A stretch of DNA of 64,000 nucleotides from Rhodocollybia butyracea. Taxonomy: Eukaryota; Basidiomycota; Agaricomycetes; Agaricales; Omphalotaceae. Made by a program: the position numbers and the translations under genes. The stretch is from the NCBI GenBank assembly GCA_015501585.1, contig JADNRY010000136.1, positions 102,420-166,419 on the forward strand, read 5' to 3'. Positions 1-11,804 of the stretch are shown piece by piece. Each line of letters opens with the position of its first letter. The first letter of the stretch is position 1. Below the pieces are notes generated by a model, which was not told where the DNA came from, ran no database searches, and saw only the letters and a program-made list of their open reading frames with translations.

Positions 1-13
1 TGAGTCCCGTTAT

Positions 14-947
14 TTACAAAATCCTTTCATCAAACGCATCACTCACAAATGAGACAATGCCATTCAAGAGGAGAGTGGCATTCTGCATTTCGGGTTGATC
101 ACTAGTGCTCTCACTGAATAAGAACCTCATAACGAGCAAATTCGGGAAGATCGGCTCTTGATTGATGTCTATGATCTCCCCAGTAACTTTTCCCCAGTCC
201 TGGGTCGAAGCAGAAAAGTCTGACAGTGTCGACTCTCCGGAGAATCCATGAACAGACACGGTGATGTTGTCTGTGGGTCGGAAGAACAAGTCGGATTCAA
301 TAAGGGTGCTTTCAAGTGATGCTGAGTTGACAGCCTGGGGAACTGCTACACTGGAAGGTGGAGCCTCTCCGAGGATAGTAACCACAGAGTCATTAAGATC
401 GTTATCGGTAGAGTCTTCGGTCTGGACGGAGCCCAAAGTAGTAGTGCCAACGTTGGTGAAGGTAGCTTGCACAATGGGTGTGTTTATGAATGGTCCTCCG
501 GTACCAGTGGAAGAAAACTGGAATGTGAATTGTACAGAAAAAGAGATACTGGTCCCAGTAAATGCACATTGAGTGGTGGGAGGAACTGGAATTGAGGACA
601 ACCATGTCTACCCCTTCGCCGTTTCCCTGAAGTATGCAGGGAGCGGGGCCGGGCTTACTGCCTGTTAACACAGTGGTCTTTACCCTTTGAATGAACGAAG
701 CATGGGACGTGGCTAAAACAACGACATTGACACCAGCAGTGAATCCTACGATCTGAAAAGGATTAGGTACTTTCTGCTGTCTAGTAGCCAGCCCCTGCGT
801 GTTTGTAGATTATTGAGTCGACTACCATGTCAACAGCATATAACCTACTTGGTGAGAAGATACAATTTCATCTAGTGCAGCCTGTACGGACAAGATACAG
901 AGAATCAACAGAATACTAAGGGCGTTGAGTGTCCAGAAGGAAGGCAT
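14..947 (-). CDS. Small secreted protein, unknown function (3 exons)
   Basis: Three exons join in frame on the minus strand: 849-947, 659-752 and 14-585, giving 254 residues and ending in TAA. The introns (753-848 and 586-658) have GT..AG ends. The first exon encodes a clear signal peptide: a short polar start, a leucine/isoleucine core and a likely cleavage after VQA at about residue 23. The mature part is rich in Ser, Thr and Val and looks beta-rich, with possible N-glycosylation sites (NIT and NAT). No catalytic motif or known family was recognised. The start is the only ATG that places the hydrophobic segment at the N terminus. It stands alone, with a decayed ATG13 copy as its neighbour on the same strand. 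A secreted or wall-associated protein is inference; the gene model itself is fairly secure because all phases fit. Confidence 0.7.
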
Positions 948-1689
948 GAGGCTGCTAACACAAGGAAATAGAACCTTTTATGCTATCAATCACCTTGAAA
1001 TTATTTACGCTTCGATACGCAGAAAGGTAGCAATACCTGTTATGAATAAACCCAGGTCACAGGTGACCGTGGCCCCTGGCAAACTGTGTTTAAATGTTCC
1101 TTGCGAAACGGACAAATAATAATGGTTATAATAAGAGGAGGAAGTTGCCTTGGGCCCCTGGCTAAATGTGTTCAGGTATTCCCTACAGAAACGGACAAAT
1201 GATCATGTTTTGTGATAAGAAGAGATGATATGAGCAGTGAGTAGTTACACTTCTTGATGTGGACAGATACATATGACAGATGTAACAGGTGGTCTCCGGG
1301 AGCGACTATCTACTATATTTGAATCGATAAAATGATACAGGTACCATTTTCCATCCAGTACGTCCCTCGTACGACGTTACATGATCTTTGACAATATTTA
1401 TAAAGTCAGGAATACTCAGGAGGCTTACTTTTGTATCCGTTGACTTGGGGTGGGCGAATTGAGGCGAATTGATGCTGTTTATATATTCGATATCCTTGAC
1501 TCTCCTCTCATAAAGAATCTCACAAGTTTATCAACCTCATTCAGGAGGAGAACTCTTCAATTGAACATTCATATATTGGGATCCCCTCTCCTCTAACTGA
1601 GCTCAATACCAGCTCCCCAGTAATCGGGTTGTTTGACTTTTCGGGTGTTCTGGGTGATTCGAGTGTTCAAGGAAAGGAAGGTATTCTCG
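948..1689. other. Intergenic, with a local direct duplication
   Basis: No gene was recognised. A segment of about 50 bp near 1068-1117 recurs in diverged form near 1149-1199. Both copies contain the block GGCCCCTGGC and end in GAAACGGACAAAT. This is probably a small local duplication. Confidence 0.4.
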
Positions 1690-2760
1690 TTACTACCACT
1701 ACCACCTGCTACCACCTTGGTACAATACGTTCTTACTTACCCCGGTGATCCCGCGCATAGGATGAGAAGCACTTGAGGAGGTCTGATAGCGAATGTTTAA
1801 TTTATGGGTGTACAGAGTTGAAGGAGAAAAGGATAGGCCGGGGAAGGGGTGTGTCGAGGCCGGAGAGGGCTTGATCCTAGTGGACGTGGAGGTGGTGGTT
1901 GTGGCGCGTGTGATTGGAGGTATAGGGTGGGTAGGATGGGTAGGATTTTGGTGATTGCCGGGTGGTAAAGATATGTCGAGTCTCTCCGCGATGGAATCGA
2001 CATCGGAAGGCGTACGCGAATGTGAGTGTGTTTGTAGAGGTCGAAGTATATCTCTCGGCGGCGAATTAGGAGGTAACGATACGCCTGTTCTTCCCAAAGA
2101 ACCACGACCTGCACTGCTCAACGTCAACGTCAACATCGAATCCCGTTGTTGGTGTAAACTTGTGTCCCTTCGCCGTATCCATCGACACGAATCACGAGCT
2201 CAACATTCAACAAGTTTACGGTATACCGTACCTGGAGAGCGTCGAGAACGAGACACTGCCGCTGGAGCTGCCGGAATCAGATGAACTTGTAAAAAAGTTT
2301 TTCACATATTCGTACTTTGACTCGATTGGAATTCTGGACGAGTCGGGGGTTATGTAGACCAGAACTTGGTTGTTTGTTATGCTTTTTGGGATAGACAAAA
2401 GGACTTGTATCTCTCGAGGAGCCTACAGCTAATACACGGTGAGGTGAGATTGTCCTGTACAGTTCGTGCGATTCCTTGAATCCGTTGTCTCCAGGTTAGA
2501 CTGTTAACTTATCAGTCAGTTACTTCTTCGACGAGATATGCTCAATACACGCACCCATTTATCCACTTTCCCGCTTCCTAGCTCGCTCGCCGCAGTTGCC
2601 AGTGCATCGTTGACAACGTAGAACAGCAAGTTGGTATAAAGGTGAAAGGTAATTTGGTCGGCTTTCTGAGCTTCGTTGGTCATAGCTTCGCGTAAGTGTC
2701 CAGCTGTGCATTAGCACCAAAAGGACCAACGTTTTTGGTCTACTGTCCTGCAATCAGACC
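1690..2760 (-). pseudogene. ATG13: Decayed ATG13 copy A (N-terminal half)
   Basis: Read on minus, 2550-2665 encodes a stretch typical of the Atg13 HORMA domain: KADQ, then HLYTN, FYVVNDA and KVDKW. It is followed by an intron of about 54 nt (GT..AG) and then NLET. After a frame change come EIQVLLSIP and NQVLVYITPDSSRIPI (about 2310-2420), the known end of the basidiomycete Atg13 HORMA region. A Ser/Pro/Thr-rich stretch follows to about 1690. The C-terminal part seen in the other copies is missing. A one-base frameshift after NLET and later frame changes break it. Atg13 is a regulatory subunit of the Atg1 autophagy-initiation kinase complex. The kept intron argues against a retrocopy. Confidence 0.75.
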
Positions 2761-4150
2761 ACTAGAAGGTTGCGTATTGGCGCTCGAATTAGGCGCGGAA
2801 TTTTTCTCCGCCGGGCCGATGGCGGCCTTAACCTGGCGTACTCCTTTTTCGGGCATGGTACGCGATAATCCCGTTCAGCTTTAAATAAAGCTTAAAGCTT
2901 AAATTGTGGGCGGCGCTAGCTTAGGCCAAGTCCGTTCTCTTCAAATCTGGACTCAATCGTGTTAGTGTGAAATTCTTTCGTTTTCTACACTCAAACTGGA
3001 CCCGAAAGAACTGCTTTTTGCCGAGCGTTGAGCATCACCTGCAAGCTCATGTTAACCATCTTCCAGAATCTGCACTCACACACCCAGCTATTCTATTTGA
3101 CGCTGTATTCCTCCAAGTTCCAGGCCTCTATATTATTCCTCCACGATCTCAACCTGATTTCCGCCTGATGCAATTTTTTATTGCCGTGTAATAAAATTCT
3201 CCTCCTCTCCTCCTGGAAATGTCGATGAACATCCATACACATAAATCTAATCCGATGTCTTCCTACTATCACTCAAGCAAATTCAGCTCTTCTCGCAAGA
3301 TTACGCATGCCAGGGTGCACCTTATCATCCGAGGAACTTACATATTCTTCAGCTTCTGCTGGAGTAGGGAAGCCCAATACCACTGAGCTTTAGACCTTTT
3401 CCACCGTCTTTCCAACTACTGAGTTTGTGAGATAAACGACGGGATAACTTCTAGTACTTCCTCCTCGCTTTTGTGGGCCGTGGATGGCACCAGGTCGATT
3501 TCTTGGGATTTCGCTCAGCGAGGGGACTTCTTCCATAACTTGCTGAGGTTTTCGTGTTTACGATGCTTTGATGGTGGCTCGCATGACCAAGCTGGAACAA
3601 CTGTTGGTTAGAACATCCAAGGCATCTCCAGATCCTTGTGCACGCCCTGAGAGTCAGGCCCCCAGTCTTTAGTAAAGTCAGATATTAGTAAGTAAGTGTC
3701 AACTAGGCCACGTACGAGCCGAATCAAAAGGTGCTTCATAATTTTCAGAGTACATTTCTGAAGTGATTAATTATTGCTGTTTTCTGGCGCCTGTTTGCAC
3801 GATATCAAATTTGATCATGAGCGTGTTTCAAGCCCAAAATGAAAAAGCATGATAACTCGCTCAATTCTGCACCAAATCCTTTCGATTCTGGGTGCAAGAA
3901 TGTAGCGATTTTATGTCATGGAATTGGAACATTGTATTTGCCAATCGTTTGGGGTTGGTTAGTTAATATTGAGCAACAGGGGGAGAGAGTGGGCGATGGA
4001 ACAAGAAAGGCAAGAAAAAAGCGAGAGTCGGATGAAGGAAAGAGTGAATAGACTCAATTGATATCCTATGCTAAGGGGTACACGGAACTATTTACTTAAT
4101 TAATGACATCGCCAGCGTATGAGGGCAACAAGCTACGGGTGCCACAGTTT
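2761..4150. other. Intergenic, no supported gene
   Basis: Only short open frames occur. None has convincing splice structure, a signal peptide or family motifs. Nothing further could be supported. Confidence 0.4.
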
Positions 4151-4184
4151 AGCCGGGCGTATCATTCGGGGCATTCACGAAGTT

Positions 4185-4560
4185 CCACTTGGTATAGCTC
4201 CCTACCCAATAGGGGGACCACCACTTGGTATGGCTCCTGACCCAATAGGGGGAGTCCCGCTTGGTGTAGCCCCTGACCCAATAGGTGGAGTCCCACTTGG
4301 TGTAGCTCCCGACCCGATAGAGGGAGTCCCGCTTGGTGTAGCTCCCGATCCAATGGAAGGATCCCCACTTGGTGTAGCCCCCGATCCAATGGGGGGACCA
4401 CCACTTGGTGTAGCTCCTGACCCAATGGAGGGAGTCCCGCTTGGTGTCAGCTCCCGATCCAATGGAAGGATCCCCACTTGGTGTTGGTAGTTGTAGACGG
4501 AGTCCCACTTGGTGTAGCCCCCGACCCAATAGGGGGACCACCACTTGGTATGGATGGGGC
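4185..4560 (-). repeat. 36-bp coding minisatellite
   Basis: About ten copies of a 36-bp unit. On minus it encodes the 12-residue repeat GATPSGTPPIGS; on plus, VPLGVAPDPIGG. Units vary by single bases. One unit near 4450-4500 carries an extra base and a partial unit, which shifts the frame. The repeat sits at the C-terminal end of the broken galactose-binding-like gene. Confidence 0.85.
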
Positions 4561-5620
4561 TGCAGTGGCGCTTGGTGTGGCTCCTAGGTTGCTTTTGACT
4601 GATTCTATACCAGCTGAAATATTCCGAATGATAACAACAAGCTGGTCAACGAGATGTTGTTTCTCGTTTTGGCAAAGTAACAAGGCTTCTTCTGTCCTGC
4701 GGAAACTACAGTCAAGCTGGTGGCGCAGGTCCCAGTATGAGCTCTTGGACCGTAGGAGATGGGTGGCATGAAGGGACAGACAAGAGTTTCGGGGGAAGTT
4801 GCGGGCAAATCATCGTGATTGTTGTCATGCTTGGGCTCGTCCGACTGGCCGCACATCTTTGTGGTGAGGGGTGCAATGTGCAAAGGGGCCCAGGGATGAG
4901 TTACACTACTGCCGGTTATTACAACGTCAACCCATTTACTATCGTCAAAGTCAACTTCTTGGAATCCTTTGGGCGGAAGAATTGCGCCTGCGGTTACCCA
5001 GTGAGAGTCTGTGACGAAGTAGTCCTGCGACGAGTCAGAGTCATGAATGACACCTGTAAGGATGATCCCGGAAAGAATTTTAGTTGCATTTATGGCAATG
5101 ATATTGGTTGACTGGGCGAGGGAACACTGTAAACATTCAAGTGATAGGCTCCTGAGCCCTGACTCTGGAATGCCGAGCTATTTCCGATCTCAACTCCGTT
5201 GACCCAGACATTATAAGCATCGTCTCTGAAGGTAAATAAATGAGTACAATGTTTAGATGGGCATGAAACTATAACTTACGCAGCCAAAGCAAAGGTAACG
5301 CAGGTTGCCCGAGTGCTCCCTTCCTTAGAGAGTTTCTTCCGGAAAGCGCGCGCGCCTGAACTACCAGCTTCTCCAGTCCAAATCCACGAAGCAGCCTCGA
5401 GTGAAAGGGGGGGATCTATAGCAGTCAAATGAGACTGAGTATCTACAAATGAACGTCATGGTCAAAATGTGAGTTATATATGATATTCGGATATACAGAC
5501 AGACTTGAGCATCGAAACTGCTGAGCACTCCAAGGAGGGTGAGCACAAGAAGGAGAGCTAAGATGTGATCAGTGAAAAATAGTTTTGGAAAAGAAAATAT
5601 CTACATCTCGAGAGTGTCAT
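4185..5620 (-). pseudogene. Broken secreted protein with galactose-binding-like domain
   Basis: Minus-strand exons 5605-5620, 5501-5557, 5280-5442 and one starting at 5225 join in phase. They encode a signal peptide (MTLSRSLLLVLTLLGVLSS) followed by a domain with SWIWTGE and DAYNVWVNGVEIG, then INATKIL, a FVTDSHW tryptophan and FDDSKW. This pattern is known from the galactose-binding-like domains of many fungal secreted proteins and rhamnosidase N termini. Near 5110-5120 the frame must change without room for an intron, so there is a one-base frameshift. The C-terminal part reads through a helical, charged stretch (about 4590-4720) into the 12-residue repeats, where a second frame change occurs. 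Hence pseudogene or sequencing error. Function as an extracellular sugar-binding protein is inference. Confidence 0.6.
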
Positions 5621-8186
5621 ACTGAGAAAAAGCCCAAAGCTGGTCGAGTTGGCTAAATATTTAGGAGGACATTATCTGTTTTTATTATTTTGCGCCATAC
5701 CAGCTGTAATGAGCTGGTGATGAGTCGATTGAGGCGAGCTTTTCTGGTTACTGAGCTGTCAAGGTCCAAAGAATCATTCAACTGAAATTATCTTATCTGG
5801 TTTGAAGGGTAAAACGGAATGGAACTTCAACTTCAAGCTTGGACACTTCCCCGGATATCGGCCAATATTGTCAAGTACCAAGTTTTTGTTACTGCTCTGC
5901 CAAGAGACTAAGTAAGTAAGTGGTCGAATTCTACCCTGTATACTTACTCTGAAAGGTGAAATGGAGCTGAAATCAGATAGAGCATCGATTTTGACAAGGC
6001 AGTGGAACAAATATGGTCCTCTGCAAAAGAATTGAACATCTCTACCGGTGAAAAAAACTTTGGCGGGTGTGGATCACAATTTTGCTGGTCCCTGTTGCCT
6101 GGAGTTCCCAGGACCTGAAAACGCAAAAATCATGTTTGTTTATAATGCATAATCATGTGTTAGACTCGAGTAAAAAGTGAATATCAAAGAGAATGTGTGA
6201 TGAATGAATGGGTGGAAGTTCTCCCATGGTGAGTCCCTCAGTAGTAGAAACATATGCAAGGTCATATAATCGACTAGCTACAGTCAAAGCCAACGAGATA
6301 CTCACCCTCTACAGATTTGGTAAGCTAAATAGGCGTATGCCACAAAGTCACCCAACTCAGCAATGATGACCATATCTGATGTCAATCATCAAGAAAAAGG
6401 TCAAGAAGCATTGTTATATCTCCAGATCTTGATCTATATCATCAAGGGTGTCCGCGTTCATCTGTAAGTTCCAAAAGGAGGATCACTGAGGATGAGGTCG
6501 AGGTCCTGGAACTCCGAAGGCAAGTTCCATAGACTAAGGTTCCATCTGTGTGTCCACCTTACCAGGAGCACGGGTATCTCTATTATCTCAAACAAGGACA
6601 GCTGCAATTGTCGCTACACAGGGCTTCAATTTTGTCCCCTCTTTAAATACTCATATACTTGTTGCCAGCCACAAAGACGAAATAAAGGGTCGACAAATAT
6701 GTCATGTTGGAAAATATTACAATGCAGGAAGCGGATGCAAGGCGTTACCTGGCCATGGGCTACTTGCACAGTGATCAAACAGTGGTACCGGATGTCAAGT
6801 TAAGCACGAAAGTCTGAAGCATCTTGTAAACGTGAGGCTGTGACGAGCATGGACATGAGACTAATGAATCTGTGAAACAGCTGAAAATCTGTCGCTGCAA
6901 ACGCGAGGCAGCAAGGAGCATGGATATGTGAGGGACAGATAATATTTTCTCAGTATAGAATTTGAATATACAACGAAGATGATCTTCTAATGGCACAACT
7001 TTTTCAATTCTAAATTACAATCCTAGGTTGACAGTGTGCACTATGGAACATGGAACTTGTCTCAATCCAAATGTATGTGTAACGAGTCTCCCTAGGGAAG
7101 AGTATCAGCAGGTTCCTTTGTTTGCAATCTGATCTGGTGCCTTCAGAGGGGGCTCACATGAGGTCCTGGAACTCCGAAGACAAACTACATTTACTTTTCA
7201 TCTGCGATATCTGTTATATACCTTCTACTTACGAGGACCCCAGGTTTAATTCTACCGGGAAGAGCTCCCAAATGTGCCATAGTGAGCAAAGTCTTCCCCC
7301 CTCAAAAATCTCTTTCCTAAAGATCTTGTAGCCAAGCCCACTTCGAGTCCTCAAAATATTCACGGGGATCGTGAGCTGACTCAATGACTTTTGTGGTAAG
7401 ATGGACTTTCTACACTGCGAAGATATCACCAGTCTCCTTCTGTAACTTGAACTGAAGAAGGTCAAGCGACGAGGAGATCATTGACAAGTGATGTATTCCT
7501 GAGCCAGGCGGCTCCAAGTAGTTAACACACGGCGTAAACAGGGCCCCCACCCTTTAAAAGTAGTGGAGTGTACCTCTTCGATTCATGTTTATACATTTTT
7601 CATGGTTCAAATCTGAAGCGCCTTTGTTCGTCCACGGTGGTGCAAGTAAGCTGTCTTTGTAAAATATTCGAGGCAGGTTCGGCAGTGCTCCTCGTAAGTT
7701 TGATACATTCAACAGATATCGCAGATGGAAAGTAAATAGAGCTTGCTTCGGAGGTCCAGGACTCCATGCGAACCCTCTTTTAAGGCACCAGGTAAGCATG
7801 AGAACCACCGTATTTCATCCTGATGATGCTACTTGTGGAACTTGAAGATGAATGCAGACTCAGTTGTTGCTCAGGAGTGTACGATTTCATTCAAAGTGTA
7901 ATGCTAGGTACGAATAATAAACATCGGAGATATTTCAGCAATAAGCACTGGCAGCATGAAATTCGAGAGAGACAGCTATTATTTTCACACCAAAGAATTA
8001 CGACCAACCTTGAAGGAGAGCTATCTTCTGCCATGAGCTAAACGTAGAGAGAGAGACCCCTGAACTTCCACTGTTGCCCCATATCTAGTTTACATTGGAA
8101 TCCAAATGTGGCGCTGTTCAGTTGATTATGGGTTTTGGATGCAGGCTCTTCCATTATCCATAGATATAGGAGATAATGTAAGAGCT

Positions 8187-8342
8187 AACGAAGTACGCAG
8201 TAAGCTACAGCTCAGAGATAAGAGAACACTCTTTATTGATAAATACCTAACGAAGTACGTAGTAAGCTACAGCTATGGACCTCGTCAGTAAAAGTAAGTA
8301 TAAAGGAAGTAAGTAGCTCACCTCAGAGATAAGAGAACACTC
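8187..8342. repeat. Interlaced short direct repeats
   Basis: A 26-bp unit ending in AGTAAGCTACAGCT occurs at about 8187-8212 and again at 8249-8274. A 20-bp unit (CAGAGATAAGAGAACACTCT) occurs at about 8213-8232 and 8323-8342. The two repeats alternate. Confidence 0.7.
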
Positions 8343-9021
8343 TGAGGGAGCCGATACAAATATAAGTAAAAGATACGCGGCCTCCGCAGGCGGTGCGGAA
8401 ATACGAATAGGCTATGAAACAAGGTACAAACATATAATAGTGCATGTTTAAGGATAGGATCAAGAAATATACCGCAGGATGAGAGTAATGGCCCGAAATA
8501 CCTAGTCCGGCACTCGAAAGTCCAATCCTATGATCAATCCCAATGATGTCACTGCATTTATGGAAAATCGCGTGACGTCATAAGAATCAATTCCAACAGA
8601 TAATTGATAATTATAGAAGCAGGCAGCACTTCCTTGCTCACCCGGGACTCAGAACTCTCCTTCAACTCCTTCGTGTGGATATCTGTCCCCGCCAATATTC
8701 TATTCAGTTGAGACATTCATCCTTGCGGCGAGCCAATGGCGGACCATATTTGTCCCATTCTCTTGTCAAGATCTACTTAACGGTCTAGCTCTAGACTCCA
8801 GTTCCATTTCATCTTTCAGACCTGAGACTAGGGTCTAGTCAACTAATCTCTTGGCAGTGCAGTAATCGAAACTTGACATTATCGATTGGCATCCTGTTCT
8901 TGACTGAAATAATAAATATGCGCGTATGGATGTCGGAAACTTGAAAAGGCGCTCATAAGCGCATAATCGCCATAATTCAAAGAGCCGTTTATAAACCCGA
9001 GGTTTATAACTATGGCTTAAA

Positions 9022-9093
9022 ATTATGGGTTTATGGGGTTTGTAACCTGGTTACAATGGCTGATAAGCGAAATTAATGCCATAAACCCATAAT
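9022..9093. repeat. Perfect 15-bp hairpin arms
   Basis: ATTATGGGTTTATGG at 9022-9036 is the exact reverse complement of 9079-9093, with a 42-nt loop. The flanks have more partial inverted matches around GGTTTATAA. This is likely a MITE or foldback remnant. Confidence 0.6.
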
Positions 9094-9869
9094 ATTAAGT
9101 AATAGTTATAAGCCTTTTTCATTTTTCCGACAGAAGAAGTCTTGTTCTTTTGCCAAAACGAGAAATAACATCTCATTATGGAACATAACCAACATGCCGT
9201 ATCGAAGCTGGAAAGTCACCGGAGCTTGCCTTCGGAGTTCTAGGACCTCATGCGAGCCACTTCCTAAGGCACCGAATCGGACCGGAAACAAACGAACCTC
9301 AGAACTTGCTGATAGTCTCTCATAGACAGACTCGTTACATAGTACTTTACACTAGTTCAGATGGATTGAGACAGGTTCCATGTTCATGAGTGCACGCAGT
9401 CAAAAGTAGAACTATAACTAACAAAGTTGTGCTAGAAGAGCTTGGTTGTCTAATAAGATTCTATACTGAGAAAATATTACCTGTCTCCCACATATCCATG
9501 CTCTTCGCTGCCTCACGTTTGTAATGGGCCTCAAAATTTTCGTGCCTATCTTGACGTTGTTAACATGAGTTATGGAAGTTGAGACGGAGTTGATCCCTCG
9601 AAGCTATGGCACGAGCGAACATTGCTATCACTGTCAAAAATGTCCTCCGTGTACAGAATCAGTGTCCAATGCATAGCGAGGTGGTACAAGGAGCAAGATG
9701 TCACCTTATCGTCTCTTTGGGTGCCACCTGCATCCAGCAGTATCATATAAAATCAATCTCGTTCTTTTCGACATCCCATCGCACTTCTCTCCTCGGCATA
9801 CATGTAAGTGGCTTACCCAGACTCCCTTGAGGCTCTGCTGATCACCATGTCCTCCCAACAGTGTGCATA

Positions 9870-11804
9870 ATGCTTATTTACCGTGGCAAGCTCGACTTTG
9901 ACTCTGGCCATGTGGCCAAGAACGAGGGCATCACCGTTGTCTTCCCCCTTCAGTTCGGTATCGGCGACCCAGCCTACACCATCTGGCAGTGGACGAAGGC
10001 TTCTGACGGGGCCTCGAAAGTGAACTGCTTCAATAACGGCTTCGTCAACTCGCTCACTGTCCTCGAGAAATCGACAAAGATTGGGTGGTGTGAAAACGAG
10101 CTGTACTCATTCTCTGGCACCATTTCCAAGGGCTCTAACGGCTATCGACAAATCAGTGTCACCATGCACCAGAACGACTACGCCGGAGCCACGACTGAAC
10201 TTCATCTTGTCTACGAATCCCAACCGGAACACACTGTCACGCCCCGTATCTACATTGGCAAGCTGGCAAGCTTGGGTAGCCACGCCGACAACGAACTCAT
10301 GGTTGTTGTTGCGCCCATCGGCATGGGCGATGGCAGCCCGATTTGCGCGTTCTGGCAGTGGAGCGAGGGAGATGGCAACAATAGCGACGCTGTTACATGC
10401 ATCTCCAAACAGAAGAACCTGGACAGCATTGGCGAATCGTTCACTTTTTATGCAGGTGCTGACAGCTACTATACATTTGACTGTACAGTCAACGACACGA
10501 CGTCGCAGCTCACATACACGATGTCGAGTCCCAAGCCTGAGTCGACTGGTTTGCTGACGTTGGGGCTGCAGAAGCTGACCACTAGCAAACCTTTAATCCC
10601 CTGGGGTATTAGCAGCACGTCAACTGTAGACAATCAGACATCTGATATCTTGATCTGCTCTCTCAAAAATTCGGGGACTGATTTGGTGGATAACGTGCTA
10701 ACCTCTCTCTCCCTGGTGTTGGGAGGGGCCGGTGTGATTGCTGCGGCGGCCGGAGTTACATTTACAGGCCCTGTTGGGGCTGCTGTTACCACAGCTATTG
10801 GGGTGTTTCTTGCAGACGTCGGTTTTTACGCTGCTGTTGGGGGTGCGGTGCACCTTTGGAACAACCGCGGCGAGGAAACCTTGATGGTGATGCTTCCTGG
10901 TGACAAATTTACTCGGGAGTCGTCCGGAAGCCTCTCCTCGGACAACGATCTTCGCGTCATGGCAATCCGTGTCACCGGTAACCGCCTGGTCATCTCCACT
11001 GGAATCAAGGAAAATCTGGGCAATAACACTTGGAAGCTTGTAGGGAAGATGCCCGGGCTATCGTTCAAAGACCTCCTTGTGCTGAATCTGCCGGATAAGA
11101 AGCGCACCATGATTGGCTACAGAAATATTCATATCAGGGGCCTCAAGATGTACTTTCAGGATATCAGTAAGTCAAAAGACTTTACCCAGATGGAGGACAA
11201 GGAGATTCCAAACACCCTCGTATCGTACGATAAATCTGCGATGAAGGCATACACCTGGGGAACGCTTGACGAATATTATGCCACAGTTAAGAAGGCTAAG
11301 CCTAAAAATTATTTTTGGACTTATGACCCAAACTACGGTATTACATTCGCTCAGAGTAGTGTCCGAGTCACTGCAAGTAGTATTTGCGCCGTCGTCTCCT
11401 CGACCCCTCTCGGTGAGGATGGCACGAAGTTTATAATCCAATTCAAGAACTGTAACCTGGAAGGTACGTCCCTAGTAACACATATCCGATTTGAAGCTAA
11501 AGTGGGTTCCCCAACAGGAGGGATCAACTATAAAGATATGGGAAAGTACGAGAATGCGAAGGAAGTCATGGCAAAGATTGAAGCAGACGTGGCACGGAAT
11601 GAAGCAAACGGGTGGACACAATTCTTCGCATACTTCTGGCAATACAATGAATCAAGTCAGACCGGAACTCTAGCTGGATATATGGCACAAAACAGTGGCA
11701 CGCCAGATACGAGCACGCGTTTCACCTATTCGCTGAATCCCAACAACTCCGTCTTCTTTGTTGCTCCGGCCAGTAGCCCGACGATGTGTATTGTGGAAGA
11801 TTGA
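9870..11804 (+). CDS. Large unknown protein with duplicated beta-type domain and alanine/glycine-rich hydrophobic segment
   Basis: One uninterrupted frame of 644 residues from the ATG at 9870 to TGA. Two N-terminal units of about 110-120 residues resemble each other: each starts with IY-x-GKL, has a central WQW, then a conserved Val-x-Cys. A third, weaker WQY stretch lies near the C terminus. Between them, at about residues 270-330, is a long Gly/Ala/Val-rich hydrophobic stretch followed by charged sequence; it could be a membrane-inserting or buried helical hairpin. No signal peptide is evident at this start. A possible 5' intron (GTAAGT near 9806, AG at 9860) lies just upstream, so the true N terminus may differ. 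I do not recognise the family. GC-richer codon use and lack of introns contrast with the AT-rich surroundings. An intact gene is likely; function unknown. Confidence 0.75.
   Translation: MLIYRGKLDFDSGHVAKNEGITVVFPLQFGIGDPAYTIWQWTKASDGASKVNCFNNGFVNSLTVLEKSTKIGWCENELYSFSGTISKGSNGYRQISVTMHQNDYAGATTELHLVYESQPEHTVTPRIYIGKLASLGSHADNELMVVVAPIGMGDGSPICAFWQWSEGDGNNSDAVTCISKQKNLDSIGESFTFYAGADSYYTFDCTVNDTTSQLTYTMSSPKPESTGLLTLGLQKLTTSKPLIPWGISSTSTVDNQTSDILICSLKNSGTDLVDNVLTSLSLVLGGAGVIAAAAGVTFTGPVGAAVTTAIGVFLADVGFYAAVGGAVHLWNNRGEETLMVMLPGDKFTRESSGSLSSDNDLRVMAIRVTGNRLVISTGIKENLGNNTWKLVGKMPGLSFKDLLVLNLPDKKRTMIGYRNIHIRGLKMYFQDISKSKDFTQMEDKEIPNTLVSYDKSAMKAYTWGTLDEYYATVKKAKPKNYFWTYDPNYGITFAQSSVRVTASSICAVVSSTPLGEDGTKFIIQFKNCNLEGTSLVTHIRFEAKVGSPTGGINYKDMGKYENAKEVMAKIEADVARNEANGWTQFFAYFWQYNESSQTGTLAGYMAQNSGTPDTSTRFTYSLNPNNSVFFVAPASSPTMCIVED

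Larger units (their letters stand above)
5774..9291. repeat. Dispersed repeat family of about 100-250 bp, five pieces
   Basis: Pieces near 5950-6126 (-), 6490-6620 (+), 7125-7235 (+), 7690-7808 (-) and 9190-9291 (-) share a core with the pattern GAGGTCCTGGAACTCCGAAG. Some continue into similar flanks, such as CATCTGCGATATCTGTT in the two 7-kb copies. Copies lie in both orientations, diverge by point changes, and have short open frames with no known motif. They could be old non-autonomous transposons or fragments of a duplicated gene. The rest of 5621-9600 holds no supported gene. Confidence 0.5.

Noticed and set aside
4149..4544. Long overlapping frames in the 4.2-4.5 kb repeat on both strands
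   Set aside because: All arise from the 36-bp repeat being open in several frames; only the minus frame has an upstream gene context.
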